Shown here in pieces: positions 45,450 to 57,976 of a stretch of DNA of 64,000 bases. A program made the translations under genes and the position numbers. This DNA comes from Tyto alba (Eukaryota > Chordata > Aves > Strigiformes > Tytonidae). The notes under the pieces are model-generated. The model made no database searches. It worked only from the letters and a program-made list of their open reading frames with translations, and was not told the DNA's origin. Each line of letters opens with the position of its first letter. Positions within the stretch are counted from its first letter, which is position 1. The stretch spans positions 17,938,886 to 18,002,885 of the forward strand of contig NW_024881330.1 in assembly GCF_018691265.1 (NCBI RefSeq), in the 5' to 3' direction.

Positions 45450-45484
45450 TATATACGTGTCTATATAGACATGTATATATACAC
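45401..45484. repeat. (TA)n(CA)n microsatellite
   Basis: Interrupted TA units at the left, about a dozen pure TA units, then CA units and a mixed TATA/TACA tail. Confidence 0.95.
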
Positions 45485-48400
45485 ACTTATTTAGTCTAAT
45501 GTATTTTATATATAATCTATTATCTGTATTGTCTATTATATTGTGTAATGTCTAAGTGTCTGACTTAGTTACGTGGAAAGCAAATGTTAATTTTATTCTT
45601 TCTTCAGTCTGAGGGGATACAAAAAATAATCAACATTTCACATGTCATGAACATAGGATAAGAGAAAGGCCAGACAAGTGGGAAACATCACTATAATTAA
45701 AGATATTGCTGGTCTTATAGAATAGGTTTACAGTAAGTGACAGAGAAAATGGAAGCACTAACAATGAGGAATTTTAAAGGGGGAAAATTGTTAACTCTGA
45801 AAAACAGCATATTATATAAAAAGTTAAACTTCTTTTTATACTAACTTTGTTAGTATTACTGACAAAAAAATTTAAAAGGCAGCTTAGGAAAATCAGTTTA
45901 AAATTTTGGCTGAATTAAAGAAAAAAAAAGGTGTCCTCCATTGTCAGTTGCAAAAATGGAGTGCATAGTTCACACTGCTGAATGCAGTCCCTTTCATGTT
46001 GGTAAATCTCAGTGGCTATCGCTAATTTATTATTTATTACCTACAGCCATGCATTATTTTTGGACATCTATCTTGCAGTTACTTAAAACAAATATAAAAG
46101 TAATAGCTGTAGGTTATACACATCACTGCAATAATAAATCTTATAATAAGCTTAACTATAAAAAGTATGTAAAAATATATAGAATAAATGTTATGGTTCC
46201 CTTTACATGAAGTATGCAGATAATATTTAAATTATGAAATACCTTCATATATTATGATAAAACCACAGAGCACCATGGCTATCTAAAGATACTGTGTTGC
46301 AACTTGTTTATCAAAACTTACTGTGCTGATACTATTTTTTTTTCAAATTTCTTATTTTTCACCCACATTCCAAATCCCCATATGCATAACCATGTAAATG
46401 TATACAAATAGAGAAAATAAGTAGAAAATGATCCTGAAAATGTACATTGTGTTAGTGTATCTATAAAATGGGAAAATGCCTTATACTTGGTCAATAGGAA
46501 GTTATTATGTATTCTGTTAACATTAACTTTTTATATCAACTTAAAGGATATCTGAAATCTGACAGTCCAGCTGCAGGCTTCATAAAATGAAAGCATTGAC
46601 ACAGTGTAATAAATAAAAAATAACATTTGGCATAGCAGTATGGTGCATTGTTTCCTATTTTAGCACTGCATTTAAAAAGACTAAAAGCTGCATATGGGAG
46701 AATTTAAGCCCTGGGCATAGTTTTTGTCAAAATAAAAAATGTCTCTAAAATGCATCCACCAAAAATAAGAATAATCTGAAAGCTTCAAGTCACCTTTTCT
46801 ACAACTTTGTAGAAACCAAATCACTTCATCTAGTGTGACACATGTACTGTAACATAGAGTGTGCCAAGTCAATTAAATCACTAATTGTCTTGTTTTGAGA
46901 AAAATAGATGGTGGATCGAATTTTATTCACTTTCAACAATTTTAGGTTCCACACCTATTGGTAATACGCTCATATTATCCAGTAGTACAAAAAAGATTGC
47001 TAATGTCTTTTTCAAACTGCTTACTTTTCTTCTGCCCACTACCCAACTCCTTGTTTTTAGAAGTATTTAAAACAGTGGAGTTTTGGTTTTATTCTTGTGG
47101 GTTTTTTTCTAGAAGCGTGTTTTTTTCTGTTTACTTACGCAAAATGCTGTTGTAGGTTAGAAATAATCACATAGGGATGTACAGTAGAGAGGGGAAGTTT
47201 GCCAGTTTTGATCTCTTCAACAAGTTACTGAGGGTTATAAAATTAATTGGCTTTTACATGGCCTTGTTACACAGCTGACTGGCACCTGGAATTTTTTTTT
47301 TTCCATGATTTCTACAGGTTTTTTTGTTCTTTCCAGTGTTTTCTGCAATAATATAACAATGGCTGTATTTAGGACACATGGCTGGACAAGTGAATCATAA
47401 TTAAAATCAGTAAATTTGTGGTGTGTTTGTAATTTTTGAGAGTTTTGTTCTTTCTGCTCTCTAAGTGGTGCCTAGTCATTACCTTCTATGCTAGGACAGC
47501 ATTTTCTTGCTGTTGATGACCCCTTGTTCATTTCTCTGAATTTTTTTTTTTTTTGATAGGTATGTCTGCTAAAATAGAACACTCTTAGGTAAGTTCTGGA
47601 GTGAATATTTTAATTTAAAATATTATTCTAATAAAACTAAAAAGCTGAAAAGGTGCAAAGGATTCATTAGTGTGAAGCTGTGTGCAAGTAGTCTATGGAG
47701 AGCCAACATAAAACTAATTCCTTCTGTCTTTGTGGTTAGCAAACCAGAGCTAACCTGAGCAAAATAATCATCATGCCTTAGTCTTCCTCAGTGGCTGTAA
47801 GCCTATTTCCAGTGAGCCCGATACTACTGAAGAAACTTAACATCTCACCATACATTCTCACCTTGTATTTTCTTCAAAATCAGTAGAAATTAAACAAGAA
47901 TATAATGAAAGCATTTTGTCCTTTTCTTTTTTCCTTTTGTCCCTCAAGTATTTTCCATTCTTTTCACATAAAGGGGTCAGAGGTGTTCTAAAAATCCAGA
48001 GGTTTCTTAATTTGAACATGATATGAAAAATGTTTTAATCTGACATCCTTATTTTAAAATATGGTGGTTTAGATAATTTTTTAATTCAGCAAGTAGGAAA
48101 AAAAAAGCCCAAACTTGGTCAGTATCTTAAAAAAAAAAGTTTGCAAAAATTGTGCTATTTATTTCTAAGATTTTGAAAGATACGACTTAATGTTACCTAG
48201 GAAAATACTTTTATCAGTTCTATTCTGATTGGATTTATGCTCATGGATGATTTGACCATAAAGTCAGCATTCCTATCTCTGGTTTCCAATCTTTAATGCA
48301 GTCAAAATAAACACATTTAGATCTACTACCTCTGTGCTAACGAATTTACATATTATTAGCTATGATGTGAATCTGATAATCTGTCTACAAAGAAGCACTG

Positions 48401-49329
48401 ATTTTTCCCCTTTTTTATTAGTTATGATACCTCTGAAAAGCCTTGTTTTTGCAAGTATGAAGGTTTCTTGTTGTTTGCAGATGCATTTAGTAGTTCTGTT
48501 TTATTAATTTATTCTTCTGGAACATTTCAAGTAAGGATCATTGCCAGACTTAAATATTCCTTCTTTTTATAAAATTGTCACAATTCCAGGGTATGGTAGA
48601 CTTGAACCCTGGACTGATTCACTGCGTGGAGCTAAAGAAGATTACAAGGATTTTGGTACTGTGTTGTGACCCAAGCTGAAAGTAAAGATGAAACATAGGA
48701 ACATAGGGTCATCTGGGCCCAGAGCAGCTGCAAATTCACGTTAGTCCAGTCCCTCTGCCACCATTACTGAACTACTAGCCGTATATTTGATGAACCTAAG
48801 AAATTAATGTGGTTCAATAATGATAGGTTTTGTTGCCACAGAAACCTCTTTTAATGAGCAGATTGCTTAGTGTATTTCAAATAGAATTTTGCTTTGTATC
48901 CAAGTTTCTTTTGTTCAGTGAAACACATGTTTACATACAGTTTCGGTATGGGATAAGTTCTTAGAGCTTCAACCACTTGACTAAAGGAGAAAATTAGATA
49001 ACAGGTTTACTGTTTTTCTTAGCTTTTTTTCAGCTTTTTATGGCAACTTAGCTGTCTAAATGATTTTTCTGTGAAAGGAAATGTCTAGTGGTAGATATTA
49101 ATTTTTCTAGAAATTATGAAAGTTTGATTTAGATTCTAATTTCAAATGACTTTAATTTAATTGAAATGATTGGTAGCAGGTAAGGGGCAGTATAAAGGAA
49201 AGTCAAACTCCTCGTAGAGTAATGGAGTTAGTGTGAACAACCAAATTTATTTGGTTATTTGGTTTTTATGATATTGAGCAGTTTCATAGGACTGTCATCT
49301 TCAGAAGCATGGCTGGCACATATTATGAC

Positions 49330-49790
49330 TTGGACTGGGAGCCCAGGGAGTCATAAAGGTTCTGTGATCCCCTTGGGTTAAATTAAGGTGTAACAACACC
49401 AAATGACCAGTTAAAATGTTTTATTTGAGGTAGAAACAACATAAACTTGGAAAAGGATAGTAAGCAATGTTGTCTCTTATGCATAAGTCTACAAGAAAGA
49501 AAAGAAAGGAAAGAAAAGGAAAGGAAAGAAATAGAGTCGAAGAATCTGGATCACCACCTCAGGTTCCAGCATTGTCTCAGGTCTGGTAAACTTGGGTGGT
49601 GGGTGCTCACCCAGCAAAGTTTTCTGTCGACTTTTAAATTCATTTTATCAGTTTATAAGCGTACTAGATTACGAGAGGCAGGTATTCCTCGAACTCATTT
49701 CCATGGGTTCTATGTGTGCATTGAAGGGGGGATGGGGTGTATCGACCCCCTCGTACAATTGAGTCAATAGTCGTGCTCCCTGCTACCACC
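49330..49790 (-). mobile_element. Probable ERV LTR, minus orientation
   Basis: On the minus strand a TATA-like TTATAAAC (plus 49651-49658) is followed about 230 bp later by AATAAA (plus TTTATT 49420-49425), and then a region ending near CATAATATGTGCCAGCC. The block stands out from the intron by its GC content and CpG dinucleotides. Family and exact ends are not established. A GAAAG-rich microsatellite lies inside it, and the 107-codon plus frame across it has no recognisable domain. Confidence 0.5.
49493..49532. repeat. (GAAAG)n purine repeat
   Basis: Imperfect GAAAG/GGAAA units on the plus strand, giving a Lys/Glu-rich stretch in one chance frame. Confidence 0.9.
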
Positions 49791-52700
49791 TTTACTTTTT
49801 TTCTCAGTTTTTGCTTCTTGGGTAATTATCCAGTCTTTAGCTTACAAATTTCTTTGCCCTTCTTCAAGGCTACAGTTGTAAATTAAAGTGTAGACATTAA
49901 CCAGACATCTGGTTTCACTTAGTTGGTGTCTTCCAGCTCTGAAGTTTATCTAAAGAATTTGACAATACAACCACAAAGGAGTGGAGACATTCGCCCTTTG
50001 ATACACTCTACACTTCCTTGGATTAATCACAAGGGCCACAACTTGTCCTTGAGGCTTTCCATGTTGATGAATGTCTGAGGCATTAATTCCTTCAGCTTCT
50101 TACAGCACCCTATGCTAAAACACAGCCTCTCCAAATCGTATTGTGGACATGGAATGGAAAATATTAGAGATAAGGTGAATTATCAGTGAAAGGCAGATCA
50201 CAAAGCATGTTATACAGAGAAGTGCTTCATGTCCACATGTTTTGCAGAACTGAAATAATTTACTAGGTGTTTTTAGTGTTATAAATTAAGTGTGGGTAAC
50301 ATCCCATGAGATCTCATCTGAAATGATCCAAGAATAAATGTCACTCTTTAGACTTCTCTATTTCATGCTGTCTACTGTTATCTCATTTTTTTTACTTTCC
50401 TACTTTTAAGCACCACTTACACCACTTCTTTCAGTAGTGATAGTGAGCTGGTTCTTGATGAAGAGAATCTTTATTTTTCTTGCTAAGTGGTTCCAAATAT
50501 TTTTGGAGATTCCATTGTCATATGCATTAGTCAGATCTTTAAGGTGAAACTTTAGTCTTTTCAATAATGCCATTGTGAGTTTGCATTTAACACTCACATT
50601 TATAAATAAGTGTCTAGGATTATACTTCTGTCAGCAAGATTTGCTGAACATACCTTTGATTAACTGGCATCTGCTAGAATTTATCTGATTTTTACTTTTT
50701 CTCTAATACCTATCAATCTTCAAATAGTCAAAACAGTTTACAGCTGTAGAACTCAGAGACTCCCAACATTGATTCCTCTCTATATAGTTGTTCCCTTGAA
50801 TAAAGGACATTTCTTTTGCCGGCTTTGTTAAAATACATGTCTTGTTAGGCATGTTTCTTTCTTTTTTTTTCACATACTGTGTGGAGTTATGTCTTGAAAA
50901 AATTTGTAAGTGATATTGAAGACCAACTTATGATAATGTCTTTCTTCTCATCACTTTTCCTTTTATATTTCTTTAGTTCATTTTCAGGTTTCATTTAGAC
51001 AACAGTGGACATATATATTTTATCTTCTTAGTCCCTGAACCCATAGCAAGAACAGTTTATGTTCCACTTCTTGAATCAGTGAATTTAATTAAATGAGTCT
51101 TAGGAATCCCAGTTTAACTTGCATACCTAGAAACTGTAGGGAACTGTCACTAAATAAAACTCATTATAATAGAATGTTATAAAGCATAACAAAGATCAAT
51201 ACTCCTATTTAGCACATTCACATTTTCTGTCTGGTTTAAATTTGTTATTTTCATTCACACTATTGCTGTGTATGTGTTTGCATTCATCAGAAACTGTAAA
51301 TGCATTTTAAAAAGTTCCGTGGAATGCAGGTGAGTCTAACATATCTGAATTTAAATATCCTTCTTGATCATCGCAAAGGGGTTAATTTTTTGTTTAAAAG
51401 GTGAAGAAGATGACACGCTCTTTTTTTGGAATTCATTGTTTTATGTTTTTCCCTACTTTGTCACTGAGGCAGCTGCTTTTATTTTCTTTATGACTGTGGC
51501 AAATGTTAATGATCTGAAATTGAAATTGCAGGAATGATGTAGAGCTAATTGTAACTTTTTTTTTTTTTTTTATGACCCCTACTATAGTTTCAACTGATTT
51601 TTCTGTTATATGGTATATCCAATTTTAATTTAGTTTTTGTTTTGAGAAATATGTGATCTGTGATTATGCAGTTCTTCTAGCAAATTAAGAATATTTGTAG
51701 GCTGCATAATTTACAAAGTACCTCACATGTCCTTCTTAAAAAGTGATCAGTTAATCTACTTAGCTTCCATGGAAACAAGGAGAAATTAAACAATGTGGTG
51801 ACTCTGCTAGGTGTTAGTCATGGTAATAGTCTTGCCTGCCTACCTTTTTGGCAACATTGGGGTACTCTGAATAGAATGAATAACTGAATTCTGCTATCAT
51901 TGAAAAGCAAGAGTTAGTTACTTTATTTTTAATCAGTCTGCATTCAAAAGGTACTTCATGAAGGGAGATTCTGTCCTGTCATAGTAGACTTGTTATACAT
52001 GATTGAAGAAACTCCATATACCACATTATGCATATCACATTAATTTAAAAAATCTCAACAGCACAAGTTAAAATTACAATAAATATTCTGGCAGTAGTTT
52101 TGATATCTACTTTCTTCCCATAATCCATTAAAAAAAGTAATGTTTTAATTGTTAATAACCTGACACATAACAGAATTCTAACTATGAAATCTAAGTGGAC
52201 CTTATCTGATAACTGCTTAGATTTCTCTCAAATATTTGTGATTTTTAATAATTGGTTCTGATAAAAATATCAGATAAAGTTTAGACTACAAAAAGGCACA
52301 TAAATCCCCCAAAGATTAATTTTATCTGAATGTTATTCCTTTGCAGCTCTTAGTAGATAACTGTCTAATACCTGTTATGCTAACATAAGCATACACAAAT
52401 CTAACTGAATAACAATATTTTTAAATGAGAATAATTGTCATGAAAATAACTGTTATGAAGAAAACATCTACTTTTAAATGTAAGTGGGATTGTGTGCGCA
52501 TTCTCTTAAAATTTAGATGTTTATAAAATAAAAGTGAGGGTATCTCATGATTTATTTTTTAATATTTCTGAATAGAAAATATAACTCAAATTAAATGAAT
52601 ATTTTAAATCCTGACTGAGTCTATACTTAGAGCGTTGAGATATCTGAAGTGATCTCTTTATTTTAGTGAAGAGTTAACTCATATACACAGTAATATTTGA

Positions 52701-53694
52701 AAAGACAGAGTTGTTTATGTAGAAGGGAAAGCATGAAAAACAAACCTGCTCAGTCTATCAAGACTTGTATCCTTTTCCACTGTGCTGGAATCAGGATTTC
52801 TGCAGAAGCTGTTTAACATTAGATCTGTGGTTCAGTCTATGCTGCAGTAGTTAATTTTCAAAAAGTACTAATGAAACATAGTCTGGAGGTCAAAAGTTTA
52901 TATAATTAATATGTTGTATTTTTGCCTTTTGCTTAAGCTATGTATGGAATGGATTGAATTCAAGAACTGTGGGATGGGTTTTTTTGGAGGGTAGTCTTTT
53001 CGCAAAGTAAATTTTTCAAAAATTAGGAAGTGTTAGAAAGTGAGTTACCCATAAATATATAATTCATCCTCTGCCCATGCGTTCATTATCACAGTCTTTA
53101 ATTACAGTCACCCAGTATTTCCCTTAGGCTCCCTGCCTCGTTCATTGCATTGGATGAATGGTGCCTGAGAAATGTAGCAGCTGTTTAATACTTTTAACCT
53201 CATCATTCAAGTGTTGGCCTTTGCCTTATTTACTACACACTCTTTAAAGCCTGCAATAAATACACAATGATTCTCTCATGGTTTTAGAATATATATGATC
53301 TAATTTTCTAATCATAACAAATACTATAATGCTTTTTTCTCCACTTCAACATGAAAAAAAAAAAAAAAAAATCAATCTACTGCTATATGTGGAGAAAATG
53401 GGATAAGGATATATCAGAACCTGTCCATGAATTAGTGACAAAACTACTGTTTGAACTTCATACTTCATGATACACAACTGAGGCTTTATTGCTGCTAACT
53501 GAAGTGTGATTTTAGATGATTGTTGAGCTGATAGACTGCATCTCTTATTTACTTTCCTGGTATTTCTGATTTCTCACACTTTTTGCTTATCAGGTACCAG
53601 GATCTGTCATGTGAAATGGTTAAGGCTGAAAATCTGAGTGATAACCAATTCACCACTATCAGTCCAATCGGGTTCAATATATGAAACTGTTACA

Positions 53695-54560
53695 ATTCTG
53701 ATACACTAATAGTGGACTATACCTTCAGTCTAGTCGTGCTCATGAACTAGCATGGCCACTCTTTGGTCGCGTTCAGTGAGAAACCGAAACGACTAGCTAC
53801 TTAAATGGTGCAGTTTATTTCAGTGACAGATATAGAGGTTCTTATGATTGCCAGTGAGAAATACACTGTCTGCAAGGCACGTGCAAATAAGAGTATATAT
53901 AAAGTGTGCAACAGAACTATAACAATACAGTCAGGCTATAAAAATGGAAAAGAGACTTTCTAGAAAGATTTTGAAGTTCTTAAGTCTTACCCAAAGGTGT
54001 CCCTATGGGGAGGGAAAGAGAGGCTCAGTCCATCGACTTGTTCCAGAAGTTCATACGATGGTGTCTTCCCCTCACCTACCCCTCTTCCCCGGGCTATTTT
54101 TATACTATTTTTTACCTTCAAGGTGGAGTTTGAGTGACTCTAGTCATAAATAACTTTATTATGATTGGTGTAAAATTCTCTTGCCTCACATTTAAAGGTA
54201 TAGATTACAAAAACTCAGGACCCAGATTCAAAGAGGAGTGGTTGCACCTTGGAGGCGGGTAGCCTTTGGGATGGAGGTGTGTTTTGGTATTATATTGACA
54301 TTATAATGAGCAAAGTTCACACATAGGACAGCATTCTATCAAAATCCGACAGGATGTTGGCTCATGGTGGCCGGTATGCAGCTTATCAGTTCTGTAGTAC
54401 CACCTTATTCCCATACCTGCTGTACCATCACAGGAAAAGCCCATGAGCTCTCCAGCCCATTTGTCTCCCTGTGTTGCTTTTCAAGCAATATTGTCCCAGG
54501 AATCGCAGATGACGTGGTGGATTCTTCGCATACCAGCTGCAGCTGCGTTTTAGGCTAGAT
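53695..54560 (-). mobile_element. Probable ERV LTR, minus orientation
   Basis: Read on the minus strand, a TATAAAAA box (plus 54097-54104) sits just upstream of a CCCGGGG stretch, and AATAAAC follows about 280 bp later (plus TTTATT 53814-53819). Beyond it comes a CpG-containing U5-like segment (GCTAGTCGTTTCGGTTTCTC). A CCAAT-type motif lies upstream of the TATA. No retroviral genes adjoin it. The edges are estimates, since TG...CA ends and a duplication were not found. The TATA-to-signal spacing implies an R region of roughly 250 bp, longer than in most simple retroviruses. Confidence 0.6.
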
Positions 54561-55232
54561 GCCTTTGGATTTTATACCTTTCCTTAATGTGTGAACAATG
54601 CTGTATTTTGGTCATTTTAGAAATTATTCCACAGGATCGCAACCTAGACTCTCCAGAAATGAAACTCACATAGAGAGGGGCAAGATGTTAAGATTGTGAC
54701 TTTTCATTCTCTCCAGGCATATACATTAATTGATATAATCCATCTAATGATGCTAGCATATGTAACATCACAAACTGCAACTTCTTAGAATCTGCTTATC
54801 ACAAGTTTAACTGCAACGGCATTCTCTTGTCTTCAAGTATCCCAGCTGACATTTTACTCATGTTACTTTCTCTTCTTTATTGACAGTATCTCAAAAATTG
54901 ACATGGCCCAACTTTTTGAACTAGAGTAACTGACATGAATAAAACTAAGCTCACCCATAAAAACAGTATTTGAGCAACTGATATTAATAAATTTACTCCA
55001 TCAACATTTTCCCCGACCATAACCCTTTCTGACTTTGTTTGTTTAACAGATTTAACACCTAATTGTCAGTATAGTGATCTCCCTGCCTAGCAGTATCCCT
55101 TAGGGTCAAAGGAAGTCTGTTTTCTGTATTTATGTGTATTTCAGGTATTTGTTTAGTTTACCTGTATGCTTATTTCCCAGACTGAGCTTATAGCTACGTA
55201 AGAAAAGAGTAATAGATTGTCCTAACCTTATT

Positions 55233-55278
55233 TCCATACATTTAACAGCATGTTGTCCATACATTTAACAGCATGTTG
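55233..55278. repeat. 23-bp exact tandem duplication
   Basis: Two adjacent identical units reading TCCATACATTTAACAGCATG then TTG. They lie about 700 bp upstream of the CR1 coding fragment and match no element I know. Confidence 0.93.
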
Positions 55279-55939
55279 AATGGACACTTGTCAGAGGGGG
55301 GACAGAATAAAATACAGGAAATATGCATTTAAAATTTGATCAATTTTATTAAGGAAACAAAAAGTCTCTATGAAGAGAAACTTATTCAACATATTAGACT
55401 ACATACTATCATTAAAATCTGGATCTTCCCTAAACTGTCTGTGCTGGAAATTAATTTTAATAAGTTCACCTCTTCAGAGTGAGAAAAGCCCATACAAATT
55501 TCATTACTAGTATTACATCATCTCAGGATTAATAAACCTTCTAGTTGGACAACAGCAAGCTGTTAGAGATTATTCTTTTTGTTTATTTTTCCCCAAATTC
55601 TTTCAGTTGCTTTTCCAAATCCTAACTTGCCTATGGCCTTACAACATCAAAATACAATACCATTACAAATAAGGTTGATTAAATCCTTAAGTCTTCTGCT
55701 TTTTTCTTAATGGTCTTCTTATCTGTTAAATTTAACTGTAATTGTGAAAAAATGTATGTCAACTCATTTATTTCTCACCTTCTGCATTTAATTCTTTATT
55801 CCTCACTGGAAAAAGGAATTCTCTCGCCCTGTCTGAGATTACTGACCACTGTAGAGTTAGAGATTTATACCTGCTGACTTTTTAAGAGCCAACTTTTAAG
55901 AGCACAGAAGCAGGAAAGTCTGGAGTGTTAGAAGTCAAG

Positions 55940-56965
55940 CAAGCGGAGCAGAAGGCTGGCTTGAATAAGCAGGGATCTTCTAGAATTTTTGAGGCAAGAG
56001 AAAGTGTATGGACATTAGAAGCAGGGACAAGTGACACAGGATGTCTACAGAGATGCTGTTTGTCACTTCAGGGAGAAAATTTGTGTGGCCAAAGCCCAAT
56101 TAGAGCTCAAGCTGGCCAGGACTGTGAAAAACAACAAAAAAGGATTTTCAAAATATGTTGACAACAAAAGGAGGATCAGAGGTAACATCAGTCTATTACT
56201 TCATGAGGTTGGTCACATCACAAATAGGAACATAGACAAAGCAGAGACATTTAATGCCTTCTTTGCCTCTGTATTTAACAGCCATGATGGGCTCTGGGAC
56301 CTGTATAGTCCTGTGTTTCAACACTGTGACTGGGGGGATGATAAGCTTCCAGCCAACTCCGAACTTGTTTGAGACTTGGTGCTCCAGATAGATATGCAAA
56401 AGTCTAAGGGCTCAATGGGTTTCATCTCAGGGTACTGAAAGAGTAGGCCGATGTTATCATGAGACCCCTCTACATTATTTTTCAACAGTCTTGGGAATCT
56501 GAAGACATCCCAGACAACTGGAAGCTGACAACTATCATCCCAGCTTTCAGTAAGAGTAAGGAGGAAGACCCTGGTAATTATGGGCCTGTCAGTCTCACTT
56601 CAGTGCCTGGTAAAATTATGGAGAAGGTTGTTCTGGGTGTTACTGAAAAACACTTGAGAGACAATGCAGTCATTGGTCATAGCCAACAAGGGTTCATGAG
56701 GGAAAAGTCCTGGTTAACTAAGTTAATTTCCTTTTATAAAAAGGTCACCCACCTAGTTGACCAAGGGAATCCAGTAGATGAAGTATTTTTTGATTTTAGC
56801 AAAGCTTTTGATACTGTCTCTGCCAGTATTCTTCTGGAAAAAATGTTCAGCATACAGCTAGACAAGTCCAAAATATGTTGGGTGAAAAATTGGCTGGTGT
56901 TGCAGGCTCAAAGATTTATACTAAATGGGGTTATATCAGGCTGGTGGCCAGTCACCAATTACGAG
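55940..56965 (+). pseudogene. CR1 ORF2 fragment (reverse-transcriptase part), broken
   Basis: This stretch encodes part of CR1 ORF2, the endonuclease/reverse transcriptase of this non-LTR retrotransposon. Visible pieces are the inter-domain region (ICVAKAQLELKLARTVKNNK, then TFNAFFASVFNS), the RT entry region (DIPDNWKLTTIIPAFSK, then EDPGNYGPVSLTSVPGKIME), and the catalytic motif A FDFSKAFDTVS. It is broken: the segment around 56031-56371 and the 184-codon frame from 56459 lie in different frames with a stop between. After the ISGWWPVT block near 56960 the CR1 likeness ends abruptly, so the YxDD motif, the C-terminal part and the 3' tail are missing. Both ends are thus truncated. Confidence 0.9.
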
Positions 56966-57348
56966 TACGGATTTTATTATGTAGTGATATATTACTGCAA
57001 CATGAAGTCTTAAGAAAATCTCATTATTCAGTGTTATTTTTGATCTTTATTTGCTTCCCTACACTTCATGGGGTAGCAAAATAATTTAGCACCTCTTTCT
57101 ATTTAAAAATTATTTATAAAGTAGTTGTCCTGGGCTGTTATCTGACTTACCCCTAAAAATTATAATTTTTTTATGAATTAAAAGATCTTCCCTCCCAAAT
57201 ATTCAACATGGAATATGTGCATTAAATCCTGTTCTCCTCAGGACACTGTAAACTCACAGCATCACATGAGTTGTTTCAGATCCCTAGGCACATTAATGAG
57301 ATTTATATCCACAAAGTCTTGTCTTACTGCTTGTTTTACAGAACTGTA

Positions 57349-57839
57349 TGTCCTGGTTGGGGCTGGACTAGAGTTCCCGTTGGTCTGGCATCTGGAGGAG
57401 TGCTGCAGCACACTGAGACCCCAGGGGCTCCCCAGGTCCCAGTGCCCTCACCTGTGCTCGGGGGCGGGGGGAGCACAGCTGGAGTGCTGGGCCCGGATTG
57501 GCCAATAGTCCATGTCACATGACATTGTGCTCACTATATAAAGGCAGGAGTGGGCCAGGAGGGGCTGCCACTTGTTGGAGTGTGGTTGTGGTGTCTTTGT
57601 GTTTGGGATTGCTGGCTGGGAGCAGGTGGGTGTTGGTCAGTGGGTGGTGAGCAGCTGTATTGTACATTACTTGCTGATACTGCTGTCAGCGTGTTATTCT
57701 GTTACTGTTATTGAACTGTTTTTATCTCAACCCGGGAGTCTCCCTTTGCCCCTCCAATTCCCTCCCCATTCCCAAGTGGGGGGAGGGTGGGTGAATGGCT
57801 GTGGGACGTTTAGCTGCTGAGTAGGCTCAAATGATGACA
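57349..57839 (+). mobile_element. Solo ERV LTR with perfect 5-bp target-site duplication
   Basis: A 491-bp LTR starts TGTCCTGGTTGGGGCTGGAC and ends CTCAAATGATGACA. It is flanked by CTGTA at 57344-57348 and 57840-57844. It carries CCAAT (57502-57506) and TATATAAA (57535-57542) in a GC-rich U3, and near the 3' end TTATCTCAACCCGGGAG, a block common at the 3' end of this avian LTR family. The usual ATTAAA/AATAAA appears decayed to ATTGAA near 57710. There is no internal region, so it is a solo LTR. Short frames inside it are not genes. Confidence 0.94.
57535..57542 (+). promoter_or_regulatory. TATA box of the 57.3-kb LTR
   Basis: A consensus TATATAAA, 28 bases downstream of a CCAAT box, in the sense orientation of the host gene. 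This is the best-looking core promoter in the window, though its activity cannot be judged from sequence. Confidence 0.7.
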
Positions 57840-57960
57840 CTGTAGTCTTTTTGTTGAAGGAAATTTTCAGTACAGAAATATCTATGATACAATAATATAG
57901 ATCTCTGAGCAATTTTCTAGATCTTTTATTTGTATACCAGGAGATTTCTGGATGGTGATA

Positions 57961-57976
57961 ATTTTTTTTTTTTTTT
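57961..57976. repeat. Poly-T tract
   Basis: A run of about 16 T in AT-rich sequence just downstream of the solo LTR, outside its target-site duplication. Confidence 0.85.

Noticed and set aside
48690..48740. Possible tiny CR1/L3 tail (ACATAGGAACATAGG-like)
   Set aside because: The match is short and low in complexity, and the sequence after it does not follow the element. Not enough to call.
56459..57013. 184-codon frame as a possible functional reverse transcriptase gene
   Set aside because: It is a truncated CR1 ORF2 piece lacking the YxDD motif and the C-terminal half, with frame breaks upstream. The last residues are non-CR1 sequence.
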